Assembly (NCBI GenBank): GCA_947499715.1
Contig: CANMPL010000002.1
Location: 186,001 to 250,000 of the forward strand
Reading direction: 5' to 3'
Source of the DNA: an uncultured Paracoccaceae bacterium
GTDB lineage: Bacteria > Pseudomonadota > Alphaproteobacteria > Rhodobacterales > Rhodobacteraceae
DNA length: 64,000 bases
Shown: piece by piece, positions 36,135 through 44,357 of the stretch
How positions within the stretch are numbered: position 1 is the stretch's first letter
Layout: every line of letters begins with the position of its first letter
Program-made: the position numbers and the translations under genes
The notes under the pieces: generated by a model
The model's database searches: none
Seen by the model: only the letters and a program-made list of their open reading frames with translations
What the model was told of the DNA's origin: nothing

Positions 36135-37516
36135 TGAGCATGACCCTCCTAGGCATCCTCGGCCTCATCTCTCTTTTTGTGCTGCTGGGCCTGCGCTTCC
36201 CGGTTTCGCTATCGATGATTCTGGTCGGTGTCGTCGGGACAATCGTTGCGACAGCCAACCGTTTCTTGTTGCTAGAGATGTCGGCAGATCAGGCTTGGTC
36301 GCGCGGCATCAAAACCGCGATGTCGAACATGTCCGGAGAAATGTTCGAGGCCGCGTCGAACTACAACCTTCTTGTGATTCCGATGTTTGTTCTCATGGGG
36401 AATTTGGCGGGCGTATCTGGCATGTCGGCTGACTTGTTTGCAGCGGCGTATCGCTGGATGGGGCACCTGCGTGGTGGTCTTGCCTCTGCAACAATCGCGG
36501 CCTGCGCCGGGTTTGCCGCGCTGTCTGGATCTTCGCTTGCCGCCGCGATCACGATGGGCCGCGTGGCTTTGCCCGAAATGAAAAAGTTCAACTATTCCGA
36601 CAGCCTTGCCACGGGATCTGTGGCTGCTGGCGGCACGCTCGGCTTTCTGATCCCGCCCTCGGGGGGGATGATCATTTACGCCGTTTTGACCGAACAAAGC
36701 ATCGGACGGCTCTTCATGGCGGGCGTTATTCCGGGCATCCTGATGACGCTTCTCTTTATTGGCGCGATCTACATTACCGTCCTGCGCAACCCAGAAGCCG
36801 GTCCGCCGGGCGAACGCGCAACCTGGCCACAGCGCCGGCAGGCCTTGTTGGCCGCCTTGCCGTTTGTGATCGTTGTTGGGATTACGATTGGCGGAATGTA
36901 TACCGGTTTCTTTACCCCGGTAGAGGCCTCTTCCGTGGGCGCATTTCTGACCTTGATTGTCGCTATTCTGCGCCGTTCACTCTCAGGACCGGCAATTCGG
37001 GAAGTGATTTTGCAAACCGTCAAGGCTTCGGCCACGGTATTCCTGATCATCATCGGCGCATTCATTTTCATCCCCTTCATGTCGATCACCGAGGTGCCGG
37101 GGCAGATCGTGACCATCATGACGTCATTGCAAATCGGCGACTTTGGCGTGCTTCTGATCATCATCTTCATCTACTTGTTCCTGGGCATGTTCCTGGAAGG
37201 CATTGCCATGCTGGTGCTGACGATCCCGGTCGTCTTGCCGATCATTGCAGCACTCGAGTTTGGCTTTGACCCGGCGATGGCGGATATGAAGATGATTTGG
37301 TTCGGTATCCTCATCGTCATTGTGCTGGAAATGGGCATGATTTCTCCGCCTGTTGGGCTCAACGTCTTTGTGGTGAAGTCGATCGCGCCGGGCGTTTCAA
37401 TGGGTCAGATCTTCCGCGGGATTTGGCCGTTTTGGTTCGCAATGGCGCTGATGCTGATCTTGCTGATGATCTTTCCAGAGATTGCGATTTTCTTACCGCA
37501 AACAATGGTGGGGTGA
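36131..37516 (+). CDS. dctM: TRAP transporter large permease
   Basis: A 461-residue sodium-coupled permease with about a dozen hydrophobic helices. DctM-family blocks are RFPVSLSMILVGVVG, NYNLLVIPMFVLMGNLAGVSG, GFAALSGSSLAAAITMGRVA, GGTLGFLIPPSGGMIIYAVL and MISPPVGLNVFVVK. It carries substrate delivered by a separate binding protein, which must be encoded elsewhere or be lost. A GGGCGGC/GCCGCCC stem at 37536-37562, without a T-tract, follows the gene. The TRAP pair may serve the oxidoreductase and hydrolase genes downstream, but the substrate is unknown. Confidence 0.92.
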   Translation: MMSMTLLGILGLISLFVLLGLRFPVSLSMILVGVVGTIVATANRFLLLEMSADQAWSRGIKTAMSNMSGEMFEAASNYNLLVIPMFVLMGNLAGVSGMSADLFAAAYRWMGHLRGGLASATIAACAGFAALSGSSLAAAITMGRVALPEMKKFNYSDSLATGSVAAGGTLGFLIPPSGGMIIYAVLTEQSIGRLFMAGVIPGILMTLLFIGAIYITVLRNPEAGPPGERATWPQRRQALLAALPFVIVVGITIGGMYTGFFTPVEASSVGAFLTLIVAILRRSLSGPAIREVILQTVKASATVFLIIIGAFIFIPFMSITEVPGQIVTIMTSLQIGDFGVLLIIIFIYLFLGMFLEGIAMLVLTIPVVLPIIAALEFGFDPAMADMKMIWFGILIVIVLEMGMISPPVGLNVFVVKSIAPGVSMGQIFRGIWPFWFAMALMLILLMIFPEIAIFLPQTMVG

Positions 37517-37753
37517 CGACGTTCCACGAAAAGGCGGGCGGCAACAAATCATGCGGCCGCCCGGCCAAACACCTGACGACTAAGAGTGAGAAAGAAAATG
37601 TGACGCCTCGGTCATTGATGAGGCGCAGACGGATGCGGTACTAGGACGGCTCCTCAAGAGCAAAGCGCCGTTTCGGGAAATTATGAATTGCGGTCAATCC
37701 GCATCGAAAATCTAGGAAAAGAACGCGCCCGGCGCGAGACGAAAGGAACTAGC

Positions 37754-38935
37754 ATGGCAAAACTCGGCGAGGATCTGATTGGACAAAGCGGTCTGGCCCC
37801 ATTCTTTAAGGTCAGCAACGCGGATGAGGTGTCGATCGATGCACCAGAAAACCGCAAAGGTGACGCACTGCGGACCTGGGTGCGCTCACTTAGTGGTTTC
37901 CAGAAAGAGGCATTGGTCCGCTCTGCCAAGACAGGCGAGACATGGCGTTTGGTGTCTGACGAAGGCCCTTACCTGAACGGGCATGATGCCGCACCCTGTC
38001 CCTTGGCATTCTTGTCGTGCGGGATGGCTGCGAGTTTTATGAACGAGATCTTGGCATTGGCCAAAATCCAAGGCGTCGAAATCCGTAAGCTGAAACTGAT
38101 TCAGGACAACTACTACACGATGAAAGGCTCCATGCCGAAGCGGACGATGGTCGGGGGGGCAGAGAACATTGACCTGCAGGTCGAGATTGACTGCGACCTG
38201 GATGATGCCGCACTGAACGAATTCCTGATCAATGCGACCTTTGCGTCACCGTTGAATGGCTTGATGCGGGGACAATTGGAAAGCCTGTTCAAACTGGGCA
38301 AAAACGGAACCGAGTTGCCCACTGCAAAAGTAGAAGAGCTCGCTGGCGCGCTGTTCCCTGACCCCGGAAACCACTTTGCCACCGCAGCAGCAGAAGCCAA
38401 TGACATCACCTTGATGGAACCGATTGGTCCAACACCCAAAAAAGATGTTGTCATGGGGACCGTCTCTGCTGCGGGTAGTCTTGCGGAAGAGCAGGACCGT
38501 CGTCTGAACATCGGTGCTGTCGCCGTATTGCGCGAAGACGGGCTGAAAGAAATCCAACAGATGCAATATTCGCCCTATGGCACATCGTTCCGCTTTCTCA
38601 GTTCGGAAGATGGGCGCGCGCCTGATGCCAACTCGCTGATTTCTGCCGGGATCGGATTTTGCTTTATGACGCAGTTTGGCCGGTTTGTTTCGATGCTTAA
38701 ACTCGATCTGCCAGACTACCGGATTGTGCAGGACACCCACTTTAGTCTGGGTGGCGCATCCGGCGGCACCGGCAAAGCTGGAGAAGCGGATCCGATTGAA
38801 ACACATGTTTATCTTGAGACATCTGAATCTGATGAGATGGCGCAAGAGATGCTCGATATCTCAGAGCAGACATGCTTCCTGCACGCCTTTTGCCGGACCG
38901 ATCTGAAGACAAAGCTGAAAGTCGTGCGCGTCTGA
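37754..38935 (+). CDS. Double OsmC-domain protein
   Basis: A 393-residue protein with two OsmC/Ohr-like halves. OsmC proteins use a pair of cysteines against organic peroxides. The first half has the PCPLAFLSCGMAASF segment near residue 82, with two cysteines eight residues apart. The second half has GIGFCFMTQFGRF and, near the C-terminus, CFLHAFCRTDLK. The fusion is about twice the usual length. Its role beside TRAP, SDR and hydrolase genes is unknown; protection against, or handling of, an electrophilic substrate is possible. The start at 37754 follows GAAAGGAAC. Confidence 0.8.
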   Translation: MAKLGEDLIGQSGLAPFFKVSNADEVSIDAPENRKGDALRTWVRSLSGFQKEALVRSAKTGETWRLVSDEGPYLNGHDAAPCPLAFLSCGMAASFMNEILALAKIQGVEIRKLKLIQDNYYTMKGSMPKRTMVGGAENIDLQVEIDCDLDDAALNEFLINATFASPLNGLMRGQLESLFKLGKNGTELPTAKVEELAGALFPDPGNHFATAAAEANDITLMEPIGPTPKKDVVMGTVSAAGSLAEEQDRRLNIGAVAVLREDGLKEIQQMQYSPYGTSFRFLSSEDGRAPDANSLISAGIGFCFMTQFGRFVSMLKLDLPDYRIVQDTHFSLGGASGGTGKAGEADPIETHVYLETSESDEMAQEMLDISEQTCFLHAFCRTDLKTKLKVVRV

Positions 38936-38962
38936 CCGCAGCACAGGGGATGGGTCGAAGAC

Positions 38963-39733
38963 ATGAGAGTTGCCTTAACAGGAGGAACGACCGGGATCGG
39001 CGCCGAGGTTGCTGCGATGCTGAAAGCGCGCGGGCATCATGTTACGGTCTTCGATATTTCACGACCTCATCCCGATGTTGATACTTGGATCCAGACCGAC
39101 CTTGGTGACCCTGCTTCAATCGCCACCGCGATTGATACCGCCATTGGCCCGTTTGATGCGTTGATAAACAATGCGGGCATTCCGCCTCGGGTTCAGAATG
39201 CCGAAGCAATCTTGCGGGTCAACTTTTTTGGTCTCAAACGGATTTGTGAGGGGCTTCTGCCCAAGCTGGCGGACGGTGCCGCTATCGTAAACACGGCCTC
39301 TCTGGCGGGGGCAAAGTGGCGTGACCATCTGGCGGACATCAAGGATTTGATGGCGCTTGATCCAGCGGAAATTGGCGGGTTTATCAGCGACCGCAATATC
39401 GACGCCACCCGCGCCTACAACCTATCGAAAGAGACCGTGATCGCTTGGTCCATGGCGCAAACCGAAATCCTGATCGCCCGCAATATGCGCTGTAATTCCG
39501 TCAGCCCTGCTGCGGTCAGCACTGGCATCTTACAAGACTTCGCCGTCGCATTTGGCGACAGGATGGCCAAGAATGTCGCGCGGGCCGGCCGCCCCGGATT
39601 GCCCGAGGAAATCGCGCAAATCATCCTTTTTCTGGCCTCACCCGAAAGCAGTTGGATCAAGGGTCAAGACATCATTGTCGACGGCGGGATGAGTGCGATG
39701 GCGCTGACGGATGCACTAGGAATTCAATCATGA
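38963..39733 (+). CDS. Short-chain dehydrogenase/reductase
   Basis: A 256-residue classical SDR. The cofactor motif is TGGTTGIG at residues 6-13, the structural motif NNAG at 69-72, and the catalytic Ser113, Tyr152 and Lys156 are in place (YNLSK). Its layout, with a shortened N-terminal half and an insert before the Tyr, resembles the 3-alpha-hydroxysteroid or coniferyl-alcohol dehydrogenase subgroup. It probably oxidises an alcohol with NAD(P). The substrate is unknown. Its stop overlaps the next ATG by four bases. Confidence 0.88.
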   Translation: MRVALTGGTTGIGAEVAAMLKARGHHVTVFDISRPHPDVDTWIQTDLGDPASIATAIDTAIGPFDALINNAGIPPRVQNAEAILRVNFFGLKRICEGLLPKLADGAAIVNTASLAGAKWRDHLADIKDLMALDPAEIGGFISDRNIDATRAYNLSKETVIAWSMAQTEILIARNMRCNSVSPAAVSTGILQDFAVAFGDRMAKNVARAGRPGLPEEIAQIILFLASPESSWIKGQDIIVDGGMSAMALTDALGIQS

Positions 39734-39987
39734 CAAACGACCCCAATGCCAGTTTTTTCTCAATAGCGCGGGAACCAAGTGTGGTGCGCCGGGCTGTGCA
39801 GATTGCCAGCATCGTGGGGGTCGTTCTTGCTGTGATCAATCATGGCGATCGCTTGGCGTCAGGCAATTTCGACCGCGTGACGATCCTGAAAATTGGGCTC
39901 ACATTTCTGGTGCCCTATTGCGTTTCGACGTATTCATCCGTGCTCGCAATTCGTGAACGGCTGCAATCCGTCTCTCCGATGAAATAG
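39730..39987 (+). CDS. NrtS-like two-helix membrane protein
   Basis: An 85-residue protein with two hydrophobic helices: VVRRAVQIASIVGVVLAVIN followed by HGDRL, and TILKIGLTFLVPYCVSTYSS. The pattern INxGD between the helices and LTFLVPYCVSTY in the second fits the family that includes the small cyanobacterial nitrate/nitrite transporter NrtS. Two such subunits would be needed to make a channel. It is coupled to the SDR gene by ATGA. Nitrate transport is a family-based guess; the neighbours do not point to nitrate use. Confidence 0.65.
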   Translation: MTNDPNASFFSIAREPSVVRRAVQIASIVGVVLAVINHGDRLASGNFDRVTILKIGLTFLVPYCVSTYSSVLAIRERLQSVSPMK

Positions 39988-40150
39988 CCTGCTCAGCAGC
40001 CCGAAAGGGCGCATCTATTTCCCAAATCCGATGATCTTTTCTGGTCGGTTTTGATCGGGACTAAGAAGGTTGGCCAAGTAAAGCGGAATCAGGCAATAAT
40101 GTTTTGTCAAAACCGCTTACGCGTGATTGGATGACCTGGGGAGGGACCGG

Positions 40151-41794
40151 ATGAACATATTGTTCGTCATGTACGATCAACTGCGCTTTGACTATCTAAG
40201 CTGCGCTGGTCACCCGCATTTGACCACACCCAACTTTGATCGTGTTGCAAAGCAAGGCGTCCGGTTTTCGCAAGCTTATGTGCAATCTCCGATTTGCGGT
40301 CCCAGCCGAATGAGCTTCTATACCGGGCGGTATGTGTCGTCTCACGGGGCAAGCTGGAATGGGTTTCCGTTGCGTGTCGGCGAACACACCATGGGGGACC
40401 ATCTGCGTCGTGCTGGCATGGATTGTTGGCTCATCGGCAAAACCCACATGAAGGCGGATGCAGCAGGCATGGCAAGACTGGGATTGACCGCCGATAGCGT
40501 TATCGGCGCGCGTCAATCTGAATGTGGATTCGATACTTGGATTCGTGACGACGGGCTTTGGGGATATGGACCAGACGGGTACTACGACGAAAACCGGTCG
40601 CCATATAACGCCTACCTTCAATCCAAGGGATATGAGTCCGAAAACCCCTGGGCGGATTTTGCGAATGCCGGCATCGATGAAGATGGTAACATGGCCTCCG
40701 GCTGGATGTTTATGAATGCCGACAAGCCTGCCAATATAGATGAGTCCGACAGTGAAACACCGTGGTTGACCCGGCAGGCGATGGATTTCATTGACCAAAC
40801 AGATGGTCCGTGGTGTGCGCATGTTTCATACATTAAGCCGCATTGGCCCTACATCGTTCCGGCCCCATACCATAATATGTTCGGGCCAGAGCACGTCCCC
40901 CCAGCCGCACGGGATGACGTTGAGCGTGATGACCCAAACCCGCTTTTGGCTGCTTACATGTCAAACAAGATGGGCGAGGCTTTTCAGCGCGAAGAGGTCC
41001 GCGAAAAGGTCATTCCCGCTTACATGGGGCTGATCAAGCAATGTGACGACCAGTTGGGCGTTTTGCTGGATCATCTTGAAGAGACAGGGAAATTGGACAG
41101 CACGATGATTGTCCTGACCTCTGACCACGGCGATTATTTGGGCGATCACTGGATGGGCGAAAAAGAGTTCTTCCACGACCCGGCGGTGAAAATCCCGATG
41201 ATCGTGTACGATCCACGCGCCGAAGCTGATGGCACACGGGGCACCACATGTGATGCACTGGTCGAGGCGATTGATCTTGTGCCGACCTTTGTCGAGGCTG
41301 CGGGCGGCGATACGGACAACAATATCCTTGAAGGGCGATCGCTACTGCCTTGGCTGCGCGGAGAGGTGCCAGAATGGCGCGACGTTGTCGTGTGTGAGTA
41401 TGATTATTCGGTGACACCACAAGCCGCGCGTATGGACCTTGAACCTGACGATTGCCGGATCTTCATGGTTTATGACGGTCGATACAAATTGATACACGCT
41501 GAAGGCGGCATCCGCCCGATCCTGTTTGACCTTCACAGCGACCCAGAAGAATTTTTTGACTTGGCCAAAGGCGCGGACCACGCCAAGGAATTGGATCAGA
41601 TGTATGCGCATCTTGCGAAATGGGGGCGACGGAACGGGCAGCGGATCACCAAGACCAACGCTGAAATCAAAGCGATGCGAGGCAAATCGATGCGCCGGGG
41701 CATCCTTCCGTTTCTGGTTGATGGATCAGAGGTGCCTGATGCGTTGACCGCACTTTATCGGGGCCCTGCGCCCAAGCGGTTCGCAGGAGACTGA
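40151..41794 (+). CDS. Sulfatase-family hydrolase (arylsulfatase or phosphonate monoester hydrolase type)
   Basis: A 547-residue alkaline-phosphatase-superfamily enzyme. The formylglycine motif CxPSR is present (Cys49 in SPICGPSRMSFYTGR), so an anaerobic or FGE-type maturase is needed in the cell. Metal residues are suggested in LFVMYDQLRFD near residue 9 and in TSDHGDYLGDHWMGEKEFFH. The DQ pair instead of DD at the first metal site is as in choline sulfatase and phosphonate monoester hydrolases. No signal peptide is seen, so it is probably cytoplasmic and acts on an imported ester. The ATG at 40151 gives the family N-terminus. Confidence 0.85.
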   Translation: MNILFVMYDQLRFDYLSCAGHPHLTTPNFDRVAKQGVRFSQAYVQSPICGPSRMSFYTGRYVSSHGASWNGFPLRVGEHTMGDHLRRAGMDCWLIGKTHMKADAAGMARLGLTADSVIGARQSECGFDTWIRDDGLWGYGPDGYYDENRSPYNAYLQSKGYESENPWADFANAGIDEDGNMASGWMFMNADKPANIDESDSETPWLTRQAMDFIDQTDGPWCAHVSYIKPHWPYIVPAPYHNMFGPEHVPPAARDDVERDDPNPLLAAYMSNKMGEAFQREEVREKVIPAYMGLIKQCDDQLGVLLDHLEETGKLDSTMIVLTSDHGDYLGDHWMGEKEFFHDPAVKIPMIVYDPRAEADGTRGTTCDALVEAIDLVPTFVEAAGGDTDNNILEGRSLLPWLRGEVPEWRDVVVCEYDYSVTPQAARMDLEPDDCRIFMVYDGRYKLIHAEGGIRPILFDLHSDPEEFFDLAKGADHAKELDQMYAHLAKWGRRNGQRITKTNAEIKAMRGKSMRRGILPFLVDGSEVPDALTALYRGPAPKRFAGD

Positions 41795-41831
41795 TATGCC
41801 AGCAGAAAGCGACGCAGAGTGACCGGCCGGA

Positions 41832-42116
41832 ATGCGTTTCAAACGCGTCTTGCCGATCTCTTGGCCTGCGCCTTCACGCTTGTCATCGTGAGTGACGTCG
41901 TTTGACACGGCCGTTGGAATTGGTGTGCGCGCCGATCTGGATGAAGAAACCGTCTATCAAATGACCAAGGCTTTTTGGGACAATATCGATCAGGTCACAT
42001 CTGATGCGTCTTGGGCCAAAGCGCTTAACCCTGAATTTGCGGCATCCAAGCGCGGTTTGATGGAACTGCACCCCGGTGCTGCGCGCTACTATCGCGAAGC
42101 AGGCGTGCTGGAATAG
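41832..42116 (+). pseudogene. Remnant of a TAXI-family TRAP solute-binding protein gene
   Basis: Two ends of a TAXI-type gene seem to remain. From 41904 to 42116 the frame encodes VGIGVRADLDEETVYQMTKA and ends HPGAARYYREAGVLE, the typical TAXI C-terminus. Just upstream, from ATG 41832, MRFKRVLPIS in one frame and LLACAFTLVIVS in another would together make a good signal peptide after a one- or two-base shift. About 250 central residues are missing. The gene is therefore broken by an internal deletion plus frameshift. The signal-peptide part is more speculative than the C-terminal match. Confidence 0.7.
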
Positions 42117-42129
42117 TCTGTTCAAAAAG

Positions 42130-42155
42130 AGAGGCGGCGCACCGCCTCTTTTTTC
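42130..42155. terminator. Intrinsic terminator between TAXI remnant and tcuA
   Basis: AGAGGCGG-CGCA-CCGCCTCT followed by TTTTTCC on the plus strand and preceded by an A-run that serves the minus strand. It can end transcription from both sides. Confidence 0.9.
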
Positions 42156-42176
42156 CTTTTCAGGGAACGCCGTGCA

Positions 42177-43646
42177 TTAGGCCCGTGCTGCCCCGATCCC
42201 GGCCAATCGCCCAAAAACAGCGCCTGATGTCAGGCCTGATCCGCCGGGATACCCTTCATAGAAAACGCCACCCACCATCTCGCCCGCTGCAAATAGGCCC
42301 GAGATTTCTTGGTCTTGCTGGTCCAGCACCGCCCCGCGGTCCGAAACTTTCAGTCCGCCGTAGGTGAAAGTAATACCCCCGGTTACAGGAAAAGCCTTGA
42401 AGGGAGGGGTGTCTATCGTTTGCGCCCAGTTGGATTTCGGCAGATCAAGCCCCGGCGTATTCTTGCCATCCAAACTGGTCGGATCGAAGGTGATTTCCGC
42501 ATTCACGGCCGCGTTGAAGTCGGCCAGGGTTGCCCGGGCTGCATTCGCGTCAACGCCGTCCAGTTTGTCACAAAGGCCTTCCAGTGTATCAGCCTGAACG
42601 TAATGCGCGTCGTGAAACCTGTATTCGGCGTAAAGCAATTCATCAACTTTGGCGTCAAATATCTGCCAGGCAAAGTGCCCCGGTTGCTCCAACACCGCTT
42701 TGCCAAACTGCGCATAGGTGTAGTTGCGAAAATTCTTGCCCTCATCGACGAACCGTTCGCCATGGGCGTTTAGCATGACACCAAGAAAATAGCAGATCTT
42801 ACGATAATTCTTGCGCTCACCCGGTGGCAGATCAAGCCCGCCAAAATCGGCCATATGCAGATCCATCGGCGTTGCATGACAACCCGGATATAGACCATAG
42901 CGTTGTGCGCCTGCGGCCTCTGCCATGCCAAGACCATCGCCGGTATTATGCGGCGTTCCTCGGACCTTTGCCTGTTCCCAATGATCGCCCATCAAGTCCG
43001 CCCGCATTTTCGCATTCGCTTCAAACCCGCCGCAGGCCAGGATCACGGCATCAGCCTCCAAGAACGCATCGCCCACCTCAACGCCCGTGACGCGCCCGGC
43101 GTCTTGTCTGAGTGCGGTGACGGCACAGCGATAGCGGATCTCGCCGCCAAGGCGTTCAAACGCGGCCAGCTCCATATCAAAAAGGCCGACGCCCTCATTT
43201 TCAGCAGCCAAGGTCAGCCCGCCCCAAAAGACGTGGCGGCCATCTTTTTCAAAGCTTTGGCGGCTGTAAATCGGCTCAAACTTGACACCTTGTTCGCCCA
43301 GCCATTGCATCGCTGAAAGGGACTGACCAATCAAACGCTCCTGTTCTGGCGAAAGCGGGCGACCACCATTGAAGGCCAAAAGGTCATCTGCAAACTTATG
43401 CTGTGTATAGCCGCCAAAGTCCGTGACCATAAGGCGCGGATCATCCGGGTCTTTAAGCAGGGGCAGCAGATCCGCAGCCCCATCATAGGCAAACCGCATT
43501 GCCCCGGCGGTATATTTCGTGTTCCCGCCAGCGAGTGCTTCGTCCGCTTTTTCAAGCATCAAGACATTCGCCCCGTTTTCCAGGGCAGCAATCCCCGCGC
43601 ACATGGCAGCGTTACCCGATCCGACAACAATAACTCGTTTTGACAT
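42177..43646 (-). CDS. tcuA: FAD-dependent tricarballylate dehydrogenase
   Basis: A 489-residue flavoprotein of the fumarate-reductase/succinate-dehydrogenase family. The FAD motif is VIVVGSGNAAMCAGIAALE, followed by EKADEALAGGNTKYTAGAMR; GLFAAGEMVGGVFYEGYPGG near the C-terminus closes the flavin site. It fits TcuA, which oxidises tricarballylate to cis-aconitate. TcuB, which re-oxidises TcuA in Salmonella, is not in the window. The gene is divergent from the GntR-type regulator with a palindromic operator between them. The start at 43646 is chosen; 49 upstream codons overlap the operator. Confidence 0.85.
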   Translation of the reverse strand: MSKRVIVVGSGNAAMCAGIAALENGANVLMLEKADEALAGGNTKYTAGAMRFAYDGAADLLPLLKDPDDPRLMVTDFGGYTQHKFADDLLAFNGGRPLSPEQERLIGQSLSAMQWLGEQGVKFEPIYSRQSFEKDGRHVFWGGLTLAAENEGVGLFDMELAAFERLGGEIRYRCAVTALRQDAGRVTGVEVGDAFLEADAVILACGGFEANAKMRADLMGDHWEQAKVRGTPHNTGDGLGMAEAAGAQRYGLYPGCHATPMDLHMADFGGLDLPPGERKNYRKICYFLGVMLNAHGERFVDEGKNFRNYTYAQFGKAVLEQPGHFAWQIFDAKVDELLYAEYRFHDAHYVQADTLEGLCDKLDGVDANAARATLADFNAAVNAEITFDPTSLDGKNTPGLDLPKSNWAQTIDTPPFKAFPVTGGITFTYGGLKVSDRGAVLDQQDQEISGLFAAGEMVGGVFYEGYPGGSGLTSGAVFGRLAGIGAARA

Positions 43647-43670
43647 CTGCGATTCTCCTTTGTATGCTTC

Positions 43671-43690
43671 TTGTATCCAAGCGGATACAA
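43671..43690. promoter_or_regulatory. GntR-type operator between tcuA and its regulator
   Basis: TTGTATCC-AAGC-GGATACAA, an exact 8-4-8 inverted repeat between the divergent tcuA and GntR genes. Each arm agrees at six of eight bases with the palindrome at 45625-45650. Confidence 0.85.
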
Positions 43691-43706
43691 TTTTGAAAGA
43701 CTTCAA

Positions 43707-44357
43707 ATGCCAACACAGGATCTTCCCGAACTGTCCCAAGGCCACGTTGCGTTTGCTAAGCTGATGGCCGCCATTGAAACAGGCGAGTATCAACCCGGTG
43801 ACCGCCTGCGCGAAGTGGAAGTCGCCGAAAGGCTGTCACTGTCCCGCACGCCCGTGCGTGAGGCGTTGCGCAAGCTGGAAGCGGAAAACATCATCGAACA
43901 CCGCCCGCGCATTGGCGCCGTCATCCGCACCCTTGGCCAGACGGAAGTAGTAGAACTTTATGAAATGCGCCTTGTGCTGGAACGCACCGCGGCGGAAATG
44001 GCGGCCAAGCATAGCTCTGAGGCGGAAATCGACGGTATGGCAGCCCTGAACGATGAACTCGCAAAAGCGGTTGATGCGCCGTCGCAGGCCGCTGCGATCA
44101 ACCAGAAATTTCACCGGGCCATTTATCTGGCAGCACGTAACCGGTTTTTGCTGGAATCGGCCCGCGCGATGAACAACGCGTTGTTGCTTCTGGGGCCAAC
44201 CACATTGGCTGACGCGGCACGCATCAAGACTGTTGTGCAGCAACATGGGCAAATTATTGATGCGATTGGCGCAGGCGACATTGACGGGGCAGGGGCCGCG
44301 GCAGAGGCGCATTTGCAAACCTCGCTTCGCTACCGTCTCGGGGTGATGCGCGCATGA
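43707..44357 (+). CDS. GntR-family regulator, FCD (FadR-type) subgroup
   Basis: A 216-residue regulator with an N-terminal winged helix (GDRLREVEVAERLSLSRTPV, REALRKLEAENIIEHRPR) and a C-terminal FCD all-helical ligand domain (ELYEMRLVLERTAAEMAAKH), whose Asp/His residues would bind a metal and a carboxylate. It is divergent from tcuA and probably controls it through the site at 43671-43690. The likely inducer is a tricarboxylate; this is inferred. The ATG at 43707 is chosen, as the frame further upstream lies in the operator. Its stop overlaps the next gene by four bases. Confidence 0.9.
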   Translation: MPTQDLPELSQGHVAFAKLMAAIETGEYQPGDRLREVEVAERLSLSRTPVREALRKLEAENIIEHRPRIGAVIRTLGQTEVVELYEMRLVLERTAAEMAAKHSSEAEIDGMAALNDELAKAVDAPSQAAAINQKFHRAIYLAARNRFLLESARAMNNALLLLGPTTLADAARIKTVVQQHGQIIDAIGAGDIDGAGAAAEAHLQTSLRYRLGVMRA

